Positions 48,418-57,366 of a stretch of DNA of 64,000 bases are shown in pieces (the first letter of the stretch is position 1; each line of letters opens with the position of its first letter). The stretch covers positions 295,975 to 359,974 of the forward strand of contig CAJTMG010000001.1 of NCBI GenBank assembly GCA_910577405.1. The letters are read 5' to 3'. The notes beneath the pieces are model-generated. The model saw only the letters and a program-made list of their open reading frames with translations. It did not search any database and was not told where the DNA came from. The position numbers were made by a program, and so were the translations under genes. This DNA comes from an uncultured Oscillibacter sp. (GTDB lineage: Bacteria > Bacillota > Clostridia > Oscillospirales > Oscillospiraceae).

Positions 48418-49782
48418 TTAAGCCCCGTCCGCTATGCTTCCCCTGCGCAGCCAGCGTCCGGAGAGATACCAGCCGCTGGAAAGGGCAAAGCCTAATACCC
48501 AGCCAGCGCCGAAGCCGTAATACATATAATCCGGGCCGAAAACATTTGCCAGAAGATAGACCGCCGGCACTCGGAGCAGTATCAGGGAGAAGACCACGTT
48601 CACCATGGGAAACACGCTGTCCCCCGCGCCCCGCATGGCTCCATTCAGGCAGAAAAAGACGGCGAAGAGGACGTAAAAGGGCATGATGGAACGCAGATAC
48701 ACCGTTCCCGCGTGGATAACCGCAGGCGTGTCTGAGAAACAGCCTACCAGCGCCGGCGCAAAGGGCATCAGCAGCGCCATGATCAGAAGCGACCAAAGCG
48801 CCGCCGCCAGCAGCGTGACCCGAACCCCTTCCCGCACGCGGTCCAGGCGTTTGGCTCCGATGTTCTGCCCCACAAATGCCGTAATCGCGCTGGTCAGGCT
48901 TTGTACCGGAAGAAACGCCAGTTGGTCCAGCTTGTTGCCCACGTTATACCCCGCCGTGAATTCCTTGCTGTAGGAGCCCGCTTTGCTGACTACCGACATA
49001 ATGCCTACGGCCACCAGCGACATCTGCACCCCCGCAGGCAGGCCGATGCGCATGATTTCACGGAACAGCTTCCGGTCAAAACCGCGGCGGAAGGGTTGTA
49101 TGGAGAATTCCGGGTAACGGCGGTTGATGTAGAAAATCCCGAACAGCCATGAAAACGCCTGAGATATAATCGTCCCCAGCGCCACGCCCAGTACCCCCAG
49201 GCCGCAGACAATCACCAGGATCAGATCCAGGGCGATGTTCATCCCCGACGCCGCCGCCAGAAATAACAGGGTGGTCCGGCTGTTCCCTAAGCCTCCCAGG
49301 ATGCCCGCGTTCAGATTGTAGCCGATGGAACCGATCAGGCCGGCACACAGAACCGTCAGATACACCCAGGCTTCCTCATAGGCCGACGCTTCCACCCGCA
49401 GAAGGAACAGCAGAGGCTTTACCAGCAGTACCGCCGCCAGCGTCAGGGGGACCGCCGCCGCTGTAAATGCCGTGTACATGGTATCGATGGCGTCCCTGAC
49501 CTGTTCCGTGTTCCCGGCTCCGAAAAACTGCGCAATCACTACCGTGCCGCCGTTGGACAGGCCAATGAACAGCGACGCCAGCATAGTAACCACCGGGAAG
49601 CCGACCCCTACCGCAGCCAGCGCGCCGTCACCCACGTACTGTCCTACCACCCAGCTGTCTACCGTGTTGTAAAGAAGCTGGAATAAACTCCCCACCATCA
49701 GAGGCAGGGAGAAGGCTATGATATGCTTTGCGGGGCTTCCGACGGTCATATCCCTTACGCCCCGGGATTGCGTGCTTTTCAT
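48418..49782 (-). CDS. MATE family efflux transporter (454 aa)
   Basis: Twelve transmembrane segments and the MatE repeat structure. The N-terminal half begins AKHIIAFSLPLMVGSLFQLL with YNTVDSWVVGQYVG, and the second half repeats the pattern at about residue 230. It is a sodium- or proton-driven exporter of organic cations or metabolites. It lies 33 bases downstream of niaR and could be in its transcript. The ATG at 49782 has GGAGCAA upstream. Confidence 0.93.
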   Translation of the reverse strand: MKSTQSRGVRDMTVGSPAKHIIAFSLPLMVGSLFQLLYNTVDSWVVGQYVGDGALAAVGVGFPVVTMLASLFIGLSNGGTVVIAQFFGAGNTEQVRDAIDTMYTAFTAAAVPLTLAAVLLVKPLLFLLRVEASAYEEAWVYLTVLCAGLIGSIGYNLNAGILGGLGNSRTTLLFLAAASGMNIALDLILVIVCGLGVLGVALGTIISQAFSWLFGIFYINRRYPEFSIQPFRRGFDRKLFREIMRIGLPAGVQMSLVAVGIMSVVSKAGSYSKEFTAGYNVGNKLDQLAFLPVQSLTSAITAFVGQNIGAKRLDRVREGVRVTLLAAALWSLLIMALLMPFAPALVGCFSDTPAVIHAGTVYLRSIMPFYVLFAVFFCLNGAMRGAGDSVFPMVNVVFSLILLRVPAVYLLANVFGPDYMYYGFGAGWVLGFALSSGWYLSGRWLRRGSIADGA

Positions 49783-49814
49783 GTCTCGTTGCTCCTTTCC
49801 CTTCCTCCGTTTCC

Positions 49815-50318
49815 CTATTCCAGCAGCACGCCCAGTGACCGCAGGGACGCCCGGACTCTCTGGAAGGCGTCTTCACTGGGACAGGAGAGGGTATGCAGAT
49901 GGATGCCGCCGGTGAGGTCGGAGAGCGGGCGGGCGTCGGCACAGCGGTCCAGGAACTGCTGCACGTCGTAACGGCTCGCCAGCTCCAACGGGCCTGTGAG
50001 CTGTCCATATACGGGATGGTCCACGATCACGTCCAGCACCGAACAGCCCTGGTCCACGATGGCGTTCAGCTCCGCTTCCATACCGGGGCCGTCGTGACAG
50101 CAGGGCACCTGACGCACAAGCCCTACAGCCGTCCGCGCCATGACATATCCCCGGGGCGTGGCCGAAATCTCTTCCCCCGCCGCCCGCAGCAGCGCCACAT
50201 CCCCCACAATCACCTGCCGGCTTACGTCAAATTCCGCCGCCAGTCTTGCCGCGCTTACCGCCTGGTTCGTCTGGCTCAGCAGCTCTACAATCTTCCTCCG
50301 CCGTTCCTCTGCCTGCAT
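49815..50318 (-). CDS. niaR: niacin-responsive transcription repressor NiaR (HTH_11 + 3H domain)
   Basis: 167 aa. The N-terminal winged HTH (RRRKIVELLSQTNQAVSAAR, LAAEFDVSRQVIVGDVALLR) is followed by the 3H domain with its three His positions in PCCHDGPG, IVDHPVYGQL and GGIHLHTL. NiaR binds nicotinic acid and represses NAD precursor uptake genes. No niacin uptake gene lies nearby; the adjacent MATE transporter is the only candidate in reach. Confidence 0.88.
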   Translation of the reverse strand: MQAEERRRKIVELLSQTNQAVSAARLAAEFDVSRQVIVGDVALLRAAGEEISATPRGYVMARTAVGLVRQVPCCHDGPGMEAELNAIVDQGCSVLDVIVDHPVYGQLTGPLELASRYDVQQFLDRCADARPLSDLTGGIHLHTLSCPSEDAFQRVRASLRSLGVLLE

Positions 50319-50405
50319 AGCGCCTCCCGTTCTCCGCCGCTTTCCATTCTTTCTCCCTACAGTATACCACAGCGGCCCGCCCCTGCATAGACGGCGCCGG
50401 AAATT

Positions 50406-50672
50406 TTACCCCTGTCCGTCCTCTGTCTCTATATGCAGGCTTGGATTTTCCGCCGCCGCGTCCCGCAGTACCTGCAAGAGCTTTCTTCCGCAGGGCAGGC
50501 GTTCCGCGTTCCGCAGACACAGCCGCGTTTCCTCCCGGCGCTCTGTCAGGCAGTCGAACAGGGCGTCAAGATTCCGGCCGAAGTACGATGGGAGACGCAG
50601 GCCCTGGGTCAGCGCGTCGTGCAGCTCTTCCCGGCTCTTGAGCGTCAGGCCGTCCAAGATCAGCTCAGTCAT
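50406..50672 (-). CDS. barstar-family ribonuclease inhibitor (88 aa)
   Basis: ILDGLTLKSREELHDALTQG followed by LRLPSYFGRNLDALFDCLTE is the barstar signature; the two Asp of NLDALFD match the residues that bind the RNase active site. The ATG at 50672 overlaps the end of the barnase gene by 8 bases (ATGACTGA). The inhibitor is cytosolic, with no signal peptide, so it protects the producing cell. Confidence 0.92.
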   Translation of the reverse strand: MTELILDGLTLKSREELHDALTQGLRLPSYFGRNLDALFDCLTERREETRLCLRNAERLPCGRKLLQVLRDAAAENPSLHIETEDGQG

Positions 50673-51300
50673 TGCCGTTGGGGTTGTCGTCGCCGTAGAC
50701 CAGCTCGAAGCTCTCATAGTGGTCTTCCGTATAATATACCTGCCGGTTGTCCTCGCCGTTCTCGTAGCAGAACACAAGCCGTTTCGCTCCCCGGCTGCCG
50801 GCGTGCAGGGTGTCGATATCACATTCGTAGTACGTCCGGTCTTCTGCCTCGGGAAGCAGGCCCTCGTAATTGCCGAACCGGTCGCCGCCGATGCACATCC
50901 CCTCCGCGTAGGGGTCCAGACCGCCGCCGGACCAGCCTAATTCCCGGGCTTCCTTCTTGGTGATGAAATTGTCCGGCAGATGTCCATAGCCGTAAATGTA
51001 CAGGGCTACGTCCTCTTTGCTGGTATAGCTCCCATCTTCCGGCAGATTGTCCAGCGCGCCGTTCTCCGGGTAAATGGCATAGGCGGGAGACGAACCCAAT
51101 CCTCCCAAATCGTCCGAAGCGTCTTCCGGGGATTCCTCTGGCAGGTCTTCTTCCGGCGCTGTAGGCAGTTCCGTTTTCTCCGCGCCGGTGATGTGCGGGT
51201 CCCCATCGCCGCCGTCAGGAAAGTCCAGCTCCGCGTTGGCACAGGCGGTCAGATTCACGAACAGCAAGGCCGTGAACAGACAGGTAAGCAAGCGTTTCAT
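50665..51300 (-). CDS. lipoprotein barnase-type ribonuclease (211 aa)
   Basis: Lipobox LTAC (Cys20) after the signal peptide, then an acidic Pro/Glu linker (about 25-75). The barnase domain starts at about 76 (YPENGALDNLPEDGSYTSKE). The catalytic Glu is Glu159 in YYECDID, Arg170 and Arg174 match the barnase arginines, and the catalytic His is His194 in TEDHYESF. All active-site residues are present, so the enzyme should be active. Barnases are usually free secreted enzymes; a lipid anchor would tether it to the membrane or surface. It is overlapped by the inhibitor gene downstream. Confidence 0.93.
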   Translation of the reverse strand: MKRLLTCLFTALLFVNLTACANAELDFPDGGDGDPHITGAEKTELPTAPEEDLPEESPEDASDDLGGLGSSPAYAIYPENGALDNLPEDGSYTSKEDVALYIYGYGHLPDNFITKKEARELGWSGGGLDPYAEGMCIGGDRFGNYEGLLPEAEDRTYYECDIDTLHAGSRGAKRLVFCYENGEDNRQVYYTEDHYESFELVYGDDNPNGND

Positions 51301-51325
51301 AGTAATTCCTTTCTTTCTGTCAGTT

Positions 51326-52012
51326 TCAAAGGGTCTCCAGCAGGGCGGGAATGTCCTCCAGCGCGAAGACCTGGAAATCCGGCTGGATATCGGGACGGGG
51401 TTCCAGCCGCCGGGGATTGAACCAGCAGGTCCGCAGTCCCGCGTTTCTGCCGCCGCGGATGTCGGAGGTGAGACTGTCGCCAATCATCACGGCTTCTTCT
51501 TTGCGGAAATCCGGAATCCGGGCGAAGCAGGCATTGAAGAATTCCGCGCTGGGTTTGTCGAAGCCCACTTCCTCCGAGATGAAAACCCCCTGGAAATACT
51601 CCCGGATGCCCGCTCCCTCCAGCCGCCGGTTCTGGACTGTTCCCCCGCCGTTGGAGGCCGCGTACAGACGGTATTCCGGCGCGAGGATTTTCAGCAGCTC
51701 CAGCGCGCCCGGCAACAGCCAGCAGCCATCCTCCAGGTAGGACTCGTAGCGGTCGTTGATGCCTGCGTCCAGACCCTCCAGGCCCAGCTCCGCAAACAAA
51801 CGCTCGAACCGCCTCACAAGCGCCTGCTCACGGGTCAGCACGCCGTCCTCCAGAAGCTCCCACTGCTCGCCGTTTATCGCGTGATACCTCTGCCGGATCT
51901 CCTCGCTGTACGGCGCGCCGCTCTCCCGCAAGGCCCGTTCCAACGCGCACGCCTCCGCACGGCTGAAATCCAGCAGCGTCTCGTCCAGGTCAATCAAAAT
52001 CGTCTTTACCAA
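51326..52012 (-). CDS. YjjG-family noncanonical pyrimidine nucleotidase (HAD), 228 aa
   Basis: Motif I ILIDLDETLLDFSRAE with the nucleophile, motif II AASNGGG, motif III VGFDKPSAEFF and motif IV MIGDSLTSDIRGG. The cap and length resemble YjjG/PynA, which remove phosphate from damaged or noncanonical pyrimidine nucleotides (family knowledge). It lies directly upstream of the barnase gene on the same strand, with a 25-base gap. Confidence 0.88.
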   Translation of the reverse strand: MVKTILIDLDETLLDFSRAEACALERALRESGAPYSEEIRQRYHAINGEQWELLEDGVLTREQALVRRFERLFAELGLEGLDAGINDRYESYLEDGCWLLPGALELLKILAPEYRLYAASNGGGTVQNRRLEGAGIREYFQGVFISEEVGFDKPSAEFFNACFARIPDFRKEEAVMIGDSLTSDIRGGRNAGLRTCWFNPRRLEPRPDIQPDFQVFALEDIPALLETL

Positions 52013-52141
52013 ACCAACACCCCCGGTTTTATTCGGATTTTTTGCCTATGCTTCGCTTCTGTTCCCTGATTCCTGTTTTCGTTTTCTCTCTGCTGGCTCC
52101 CAACAGTATAACAGGTTTGCAAAAAGTCTGCAAGCCGCCCC

Positions 52142-52170
52142 TTTTCATCCGGACAATTTTCTGATATACT
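52142..52170 (+). promoter_or_regulatory. promoter of rsmA
   Basis: TTTTCA (52142-52147), a 17-base spacer and TATACT (52165-52170), about 30 bases before the rsmA start. Confidence 0.6.
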
Positions 52171-52199
52171 GCCTAGGAATACATGAAAGGCGGATGGAT

Positions 52200-53060
52200 A
52201 TGAACCTCTGCGATTACAATACCCTCCGGGCTCTGCTCTCCCGGCACGGGTTCCATTTTTCCCGGACGATGGGACAGAATTTTTTGATCGATCCCCGAAT
52301 TCCCGCCGGAATCGCGGACGCGTCGGGCGCCGGGCCGGGCTGGGGCGTGCTGGAAATCGGTCCAGGGGCGGGCTGTCTGACCCGGGAGCTGTCCGCAAGG
52401 GCCGAGAGGGTGGCCGCCGTGGAGCTGGACCGGAAACTGCTGCCCGTCCTGGCCGAAACCCTCGCCGGCTGCCCGAACGTGACCGTGATTCCCGGCGACG
52501 TGCTCAGGCTGGACCTGGCGGCGCTGGCGGCTGATTCCTTCCCCGGCCTCCGCTGTATGGTCTGCGCGAATCTGCCCTACAATATCACCACCCCCGTCCT
52601 GACCCGGCTGGTGGAAACGGAGCGCTTCCAGGCCATCACCGTGCTATTGCAAAAGGAAGTCGCTTACCGGCTGGCCGCGCCTCAGGGGTCCTCCGACGGC
52701 GGCGCGTTCTCCCTTTGGCTGCAATTCTTCTGTGAAACGGAAGTCCTCTTTGACGTGCCCTCTGAAAAATTCCTGCCCAGGCCAAAGGTCGATTCCGCCG
52801 TCCTCCGCTGCGTCAGAAGAGAACGGCCTGCCGTGGACGTGGAGGACCAGGATTGGTTCTTCCGGGTCGTCCGGGGCGCGTTCCTGCTGCGGCGCAAAAC
52901 CTTGGCAAACAGTCTCGCTTCCGCCCTCCCCGAATTCCCCAAGGACGCCATTCAAGCCAGCATCACAGCCTGCGGCCTTCCGGAGGGCGTGCGGGGCGAA
53001 CGGCTGACCCTGCGGGATTTCGCAAAGCTGTCGGAAGCGCTCCGGTCCGGAACCGCTTGA
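52200..53060 (+). CDS. rsmA: 16S rRNA dimethyladenosine transferase
   Basis: RsmA/KsgA, about 286 aa; dimethylates two adjacent adenines near the 3' end of 16S rRNA. It starts NTLRALLSRHGFHFSRTMGQ NFLIDPRI, has SAM motif I LEIGPGAGCLT and motif IV NLPYNITTPVL. The ATG at 52200 is preferred to that at 52194 because AAAGGCGG (about 52185) would be only a couple of bases from the latter. First gene of an rsmA-mrnC-rqcH run; a ribonuclease M5 gene, often beside rsmA in Firmicutes, is absent here. Confidence 0.95.
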   Translation: MNLCDYNTLRALLSRHGFHFSRTMGQNFLIDPRIPAGIADASGAGPGWGVLEIGPGAGCLTRELSARAERVAAVELDRKLLPVLAETLAGCPNVTVIPGDVLRLDLAALAADSFPGLRCMVCANLPYNITTPVLTRLVETERFQAITVLLQKEVAYRLAAPQGSSDGGAFSLWLQFFCETEVLFDVPSEKFLPRPKVDSAVLRCVRRERPAVDVEDQDWFFRVVRGAFLLRRKTLANSLASALPEFPKDAIQASITACGLPEGVRGERLTLRDFAKLSEALRSGTA

Positions 53061-53133
53061 TCTCGGGCAATTCCGCGGCCAAAAAATTTCTGACTCCCAA
53101 CGCTTAATTCCTGATGCAAAAGAGGGTGTTTTT

Positions 53134-53535
53134 TTGAAGGATTATTTTCATCTGGAGCTGCCCCGGGACCAGCTTATGGAAATCAGCTCCATCGGTCTTG
53201 CGCATATGGGCGACGCAGTATTCGAGCTTCTGGTCCGGGGCTGGCTCTGCGCTCATGGCGGCGCTACCGGCAAGGGAATGCACCGTGCCGCCGTCCAGCT
53301 GGTCTGCGCCGAATCCCAGGCCGAAAAGTGCGGACGAATCCTGCCCCTGCTGACCGCTGAGGAACAGGCCGTCTTCCGCAGAGGCCGCAACGCTCATGTT
53401 CATACCGTTCCCGCTCACGCCAGCCGTGCCCAGTACGCCGCCGCTACCGCCCTGGAGTCCCTTCTGGGCTGGCTCTATCTTCAGGGCAGGCTGGAGCGGA
53501 TCAACCAACTTTTCTGTGTCATGATGGAGGATTAA
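53134..53535 (+). CDS. mrnC: Mini-ribonuclease III
   Basis: 133 aa: the catalytic domain of RNase III without the dsRNA-binding domain. The core reads ISSIGLAHMGDAVFELLVRG, with the Asp/Glu pair expected for metal binding, and the C-terminal helix carries further acidic residues. It processes 23S rRNA precursor in Firmicutes. The TTG start at 53134 follows GAGGG; no ATG fits. Confidence 0.92.
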   Translation: MKDYFHLELPRDQLMEISSIGLAHMGDAVFELLVRGWLCAHGGATGKGMHRAAVQLVCAESQAEKCGRILPLLTAEEQAVFRRGRNAHVHTVPAHASRAQYAAATALESLLGWLYLQGRLERINQLFCVMMED

Positions 53536-53537
53536 CC

Positions 53538-55277
53538 ATGGCTTTGGACGCTATTGCTTTACAGGCCGTCGTGGCCGAATTGCAGGAGCTTCTGGGACTG
53601 CGCATCGATAAGGTCCAGCAGCCCGCACGGGACCAGATCGTTCTCCTGCTCCGAAGCCGCCGCCTGCTGCTCAACGCCGGGGCCGGGGCGCCTCGCCTGC
53701 AGCTTACCGCCGTTTCCAGAGAGAATCCCGCCGAGCCGCCGATGTTCTGTATGCTCCTCCGGAAACATCTCGCCGGGGCCAGAATCGCCGCCATTACCCA
53801 GCCGCCTCTGGAACGCCTTGTACGCATCGAGCTGGACGCGTCCGACGAACTGGGCCGGGCCGGTCGCCGCACCCTTGTGCTGGAAGCTATGGGCCGGAGA
53901 AGCAATCTGATTCTTCTGGATGAGGATGGCCGGATTATCGACAGCCTCCGGCGGGTGGACGCCGACCTCTCCGCCACGCGCCAGGTCCTTCCCGGGCTTT
54001 TCTATCAGCCCCCTGCCTCCGCCGGCCGGCTGCCGTTCCTGGATGAGACACCGGAGGGCTTCCAGGAAAAATTCCGCAGCGCGCCCGAGGAACAGAAGCT
54101 GGACGCCTTTCTGCTGGACTGCTATTTCGGCATCTCTCCCCTGATGGCCCGTGAATTGGCGTTTCAGGCCGCGGGTGATGTGGACACACGGATTTTTCAG
54201 CTTCATTCGCCGGATTTGCTCTGGAACGCCCTGGACGGCCTCTCCCAGCGGGTCCGGGAAAACCGCTTTGCCCCTGTCTGCCTCCTGCGGGACGGAAAGC
54301 CCCTGGATTTCGCCTGTATTCCGGTTCGTCAGTACGGCGGCGCGGCGGAATCGGTGGGCTACGCGTCTATGTCCGAGCTTCTTGACGCTTTCTACGACGC
54401 CAAGGAACGGCAGGAGCGTGCCCGTCAGCGTGGGGCCGATCTTCTGAAAGCCGCGTCCAACAGCAGGGACCGTCTCCGCCGGAAATTGGCCGCGCAGGAG
54501 AAAGAATACGCCGAAACCCAGAACCGGGACCGCTTCCGGGTCTTTGGGGATCTGATTACCGCCAACCTCTACCGTATGGAACGGGGCGCGGCGCGGCTTA
54601 CCTGCGAGAATTATTACGAGGACAACGCTTTGACGGATATTCCCCTGGACCCCCTGCTTTCCCCTCAGCAGAACGCCGCAAAATACTATAAGCGCTATAC
54701 CAAGCTCAAGACGGCTGAAAAATACCTCCGGCAGCAGATGGACCTGGCGCGGCACGATCTGGATTATTTGGAGAGCGTGCTGTCCGAAATTGCCAACGCT
54801 GAAACGGAACAGGATTTTCTCGATATCCGGGAAGAGCTCCGGGAGGCGGGGTTCCTGAAAAAACAGAGCCGTAAGCAGAATAAAAAAGAGGCCCGGAAGA
54901 AATCCAGACCCCGTGAATTCCGGACCTCCGGCGGCTTCCGGGTACTGGTGGGACGCAGCAACCGTCAGAACGACCAGCTGACCCTCCGGGACGCGGAACG
55001 GCAGGACCTTTGGTTCCATACCCAGAAAATCCACGGCTCCCACGTCATCCTCTGCACCGGCGGCAAAACCCCTGACGACACGTCCCTTGAAGAAGCCGCT
55101 ATGCTGGCCGCGTGGTTCTCCCAGGCCAGAGACAGCAGCGGCGTGCCTGTGGATTATACCCCCGTCCGCAATGTCAGAAAGCCCTCCGGCGCGCGCCCGG
55201 GCATGGTGGTCTACAATACCTGCCGGACCCTCTTCGTTACCCCCGACCAGTCGCTTGTCAAGGCCCGGAGCGTATGA
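53538..55277 (+). CDS. rqcH: ribosome quality control protein RqcH (NFACT family)
   Basis: 579 aa; binds stalled 50S subunits and adds C-terminal alanine tails with RqcP. The N-terminal NFACT-N domain starts LDAIALQAVVAELQELLGLR and holds GRRSNLILLD. A coiled-coil spans about 280-440, with a Lys/Arg-rich segment near 455-475. The NFACT-R domain GGFRVLVGRSNRQNDQLTLR with DAERQDLWFHTQKIHGSHVI is C-terminal. The start follows mrnC by 2 bases. The set rsmA-mrnC-rqcH joins rRNA maturation and stalled-ribosome rescue. Confidence 0.94.
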   Translation: MALDAIALQAVVAELQELLGLRIDKVQQPARDQIVLLLRSRRLLLNAGAGAPRLQLTAVSRENPAEPPMFCMLLRKHLAGARIAAITQPPLERLVRIELDASDELGRAGRRTLVLEAMGRRSNLILLDEDGRIIDSLRRVDADLSATRQVLPGLFYQPPASAGRLPFLDETPEGFQEKFRSAPEEQKLDAFLLDCYFGISPLMARELAFQAAGDVDTRIFQLHSPDLLWNALDGLSQRVRENRFAPVCLLRDGKPLDFACIPVRQYGGAAESVGYASMSELLDAFYDAKERQERARQRGADLLKAASNSRDRLRRKLAAQEKEYAETQNRDRFRVFGDLITANLYRMERGAARLTCENYYEDNALTDIPLDPLLSPQQNAAKYYKRYTKLKTAEKYLRQQMDLARHDLDYLESVLSEIANAETEQDFLDIREELREAGFLKKQSRKQNKKEARKKSRPREFRTSGGFRVLVGRSNRQNDQLTLRDAERQDLWFHTQKIHGSHVILCTGGKTPDDTSLEEAAMLAAWFSQARDSSGVPVDYTPVRNVRKPSGARPGMVVYNTCRTLFVTPDQSLVKARSV

Positions 55278-55289
55278 GTTTCCGGCGGG

Positions 55290-55898
55290 TCAGTCCGTTT
55301 TCAGCCAGAACGCGGGGCGGATGCAGCAGTCCGTTTCCTCTACCCCCTGCGCCGCCCGCTCTATATAGCCGTCAAAATTGACGCAGCTCATGTAGGAATG
55401 CTCCCCCTCTTCCCTGCCCCAGACGCCGCCGCAGTACCGCAGCCACCAGCAGCCTTTGCCCCCGTCCTCCCCTTCCTCGTCGAGATACCAGGCTCCCTGT
55501 GAACGCGCGTAGAGAGTCGTTACCGCGCCGCGTTCTTCGTAGCTGACGTAATCTTCCCTTTCGTCGTCAAAAAGTTCGTCCGTCTCGTCGGCGCATAACA
55601 GGAATATATGGTCTTCTGTTATGCCTGTGGGGGTTTCTGTTTCCGTAAGCTGGATTTTTGCCCGTTCCTCCGCTGTGAACGCTGTCATGAAAAATTCGCC
55701 GTTCAGCCAGCTCCGCAATGTGCAGTCACGCCAGAGCACGCATTCTGAACGCTCATGGTACGGCCTGCTGTCCAACAGGTATCTGCTCAGACAGAGAATT
55801 CGTTTTTCTTCCTCTTTCAGGACCAGCCATTCAATCGGTTCCCTGTCCGGTCCGGTGCTCTGCGGGTACGTCCCCAGCAGGATGGCTTTCTTGTACAT
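55290..55898 (-). CDS. DUF6273-like protein of unknown function (202 aa)
   Basis: A soluble protein. The start KKAILLGTYPQSTGPDREPI with the following IEWLVLKEEEKRILCLSRYL, and the C-terminal CCIRPAFWLKTD, resemble the DUF6273 fold found on many clostridial surface proteins. It lacks a signal peptide or anchor here. It is convergent with rqcH and ends 12 bases after it. Confidence 0.7.
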   Translation of the reverse strand: MYKKAILLGTYPQSTGPDREPIEWLVLKEEEKRILCLSRYLLDSRPYHERSECVLWRDCTLRSWLNGEFFMTAFTAEERAKIQLTETETPTGITEDHIFLLCADETDELFDDEREDYVSYEERGAVTTLYARSQGAWYLDEEGEDGGKGCWWLRYCGGVWGREEGEHSYMSCVNFDGYIERAAQGVEETDCCIRPAFWLKTD

Positions 55899-55992
55899 GG
55901 CCGCTGTTCCTCCCTTGTCCGGTCTTTACGGCAAAGCATACCATGAACGCCCGCTTTCTGCAAGCTCTTGCCGCAGAATGGAAATTTCAGGC

Positions 55993-56021
55993 TTGCAGAA
56001 TCGCCCGGAGACTGATAAAAT
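55993..56021 (+). promoter_or_regulatory. promoter of the stalk-domain protein gene
   Basis: TTGCAG (55993-55998), a 17-base spacer and TAAAAT (56016-56021). Confidence 0.7.
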
Positions 56022-56076
56022 ATAAACAGACCTCCGGAAATCGAAGGCAATCTTCAATCAGAAAGGATGCTTGATT

Positions 56077-57135
56077 ATGAGAAGTCTTTTGAAACGATGC
56101 GGCGCTTTCCTGCTGTGCCTTCTGACACTGCTGGCCCTCTGCATCTCCGCCGCCGCCGCTGAACCCAGTAAGGTGTCTGTGGAACTGCGGCCCAGCGTCT
56201 CAATCTACGTGGACGGCGTGGAACGGACCTTCTTTGATGTAAAGGGCCGGGAGGTTCATACAATTTATTACAACGGCACTCATTATCTTCCCGTCCGGGC
56301 CATCGGCGAACTGATGGGCAAAAACGTCAACTGGGACGGCTCCACCAAAACCATCTCCCTGACCAGCCCCCGTACCGCCGCCGCCACTACCGGGACTCCG
56401 GACAGCTATGCCAGAGACGCCCAGATCACCGTGGAACTGCGGCCTGATATCAGCATCATCGTGGACGGAACCAGGAAAAATTTTACCGACGCCAAGGGCC
56501 GCGCTGTCTATCCCCTGCTGAACAACGGAACCAATTATCTGCCGGTCCGGGCCATCGGCGAGCTGATGAACAAAACCGTCAGCTGGAACGCTCAGAGCCG
56601 TACCATTACCCTTACCGGCACCGGACCCATCGTCACTGACGCGGATACCTTCGGGCCTTCCCAGACGCCCGCTAAGCCCCAGCAGCCTGCCATTATCAGC
56701 GAGGCTTCCGCTAAGTCCACCGCGCTCTCCAACGCCGGGCTGAATGCTTCCCAGGTCGCTTATACCAAGTGCCAGCTTGAATGGGAGGACGGCGTGCAGG
56801 TCTATGAGATCGAGTTCTATCATACCAGCAATTACCAGTCCTATGAGTACGAAATCGACGCGAAAACCGGCGCCGTCCGCAGTATGACCTTCCAGACTGC
56901 CGGGACTGCCCAATCCGGCGGCTCTGTCTACATCGGCGAGGAAAAAGCCCGTTCCATCGCCCTCTCCCGGGTCCCTGGCGCTGCCGCTGACTCCATCCGG
57001 GAACTGAAGCTCGAATGCGACGACGGCCGTTGGGAATATGAGATCGAACTTTTCTTCAAAAACACGGAGTATGAATTTACCCTGGACGCTTACACCGGGG
57101 CCATCCTTAAGTGGTCCTCTGAACTGATCTATTGA
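56077..57135 (+). CDS. secreted protein with two copper-amine-oxidase N-terminal (stalk) domains and PepSY repeats (352 aa)
   Basis: Signal peptide MRSLLKRCGAFLLCLLTLLA, cleaved near the AAAAE stretch. Two repeats of the Cu-amine-oxidase N domain each carry NG(T)xYLPVRAIGELM (residues about 60-90 and 150-180). The C-terminal half holds two PepSY-like modules (SEASAKSTALSNAGLNASQV and GEEKARSIALSRVPGAAADS, each followed by YEIE...DAYTG or DAKTG). Stalk domains help anchor or display partners at the cell surface, and PepSY is often protease-inhibitory. No enzyme domain is seen. Confidence 0.85.
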   Translation: MRSLLKRCGAFLLCLLTLLALCISAAAAEPSKVSVELRPSVSIYVDGVERTFFDVKGREVHTIYYNGTHYLPVRAIGELMGKNVNWDGSTKTISLTSPRTAAATTGTPDSYARDAQITVELRPDISIIVDGTRKNFTDAKGRAVYPLLNNGTNYLPVRAIGELMNKTVSWNAQSRTITLTGTGPIVTDADTFGPSQTPAKPQQPAIISEASAKSTALSNAGLNASQVAYTKCQLEWEDGVQVYEIEFYHTSNYQSYEYEIDAKTGAVRSMTFQTAGTAQSGGSVYIGEEKARSIALSRVPGAAADSIRELKLECDDGRWEYEIELFFKNTEYEFTLDAYTGAILKWSSELIY

Positions 57136-57242
57136 CAGACAGGCCTGCAAAATCCTGACCGCATCTTGACTTCTGCCTCTCCTCAGCGTATATCAAACAT
57201 GAAAAGGCGGCTGCAAACTTTGTAACTCCATCGCAAGCTGAA

Positions 57243-57271
57243 GCCCTCGGGACGCAGTGTATCCCGGGGGC
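57243..57271 (+). terminator. possible terminator after the stalk-domain gene
   Basis: GCCCTCGGGA pairs with TCCCGGGGGC over 10 bp (one G-U) followed by a weak T-rich stretch. Confidence 0.45.
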
Positions 57272-57366
57272 TTGCGTTATTCTGCAATGTACTGACCGGC
57301 GCCGCCTGCGATGGGGTATACTTGGTTTGTGTCTATTTGACAAATCGGAATTTGGAGGAATCAAAA

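Noticed and set aside
50665..51300. Barnase/barstar pair considered as a polymorphic-toxin tip from a larger secretion gene
   Set aside because: The RNase has its own signal peptide, lipobox and start codon, and no large repeat-containing toxin body lies upstream.
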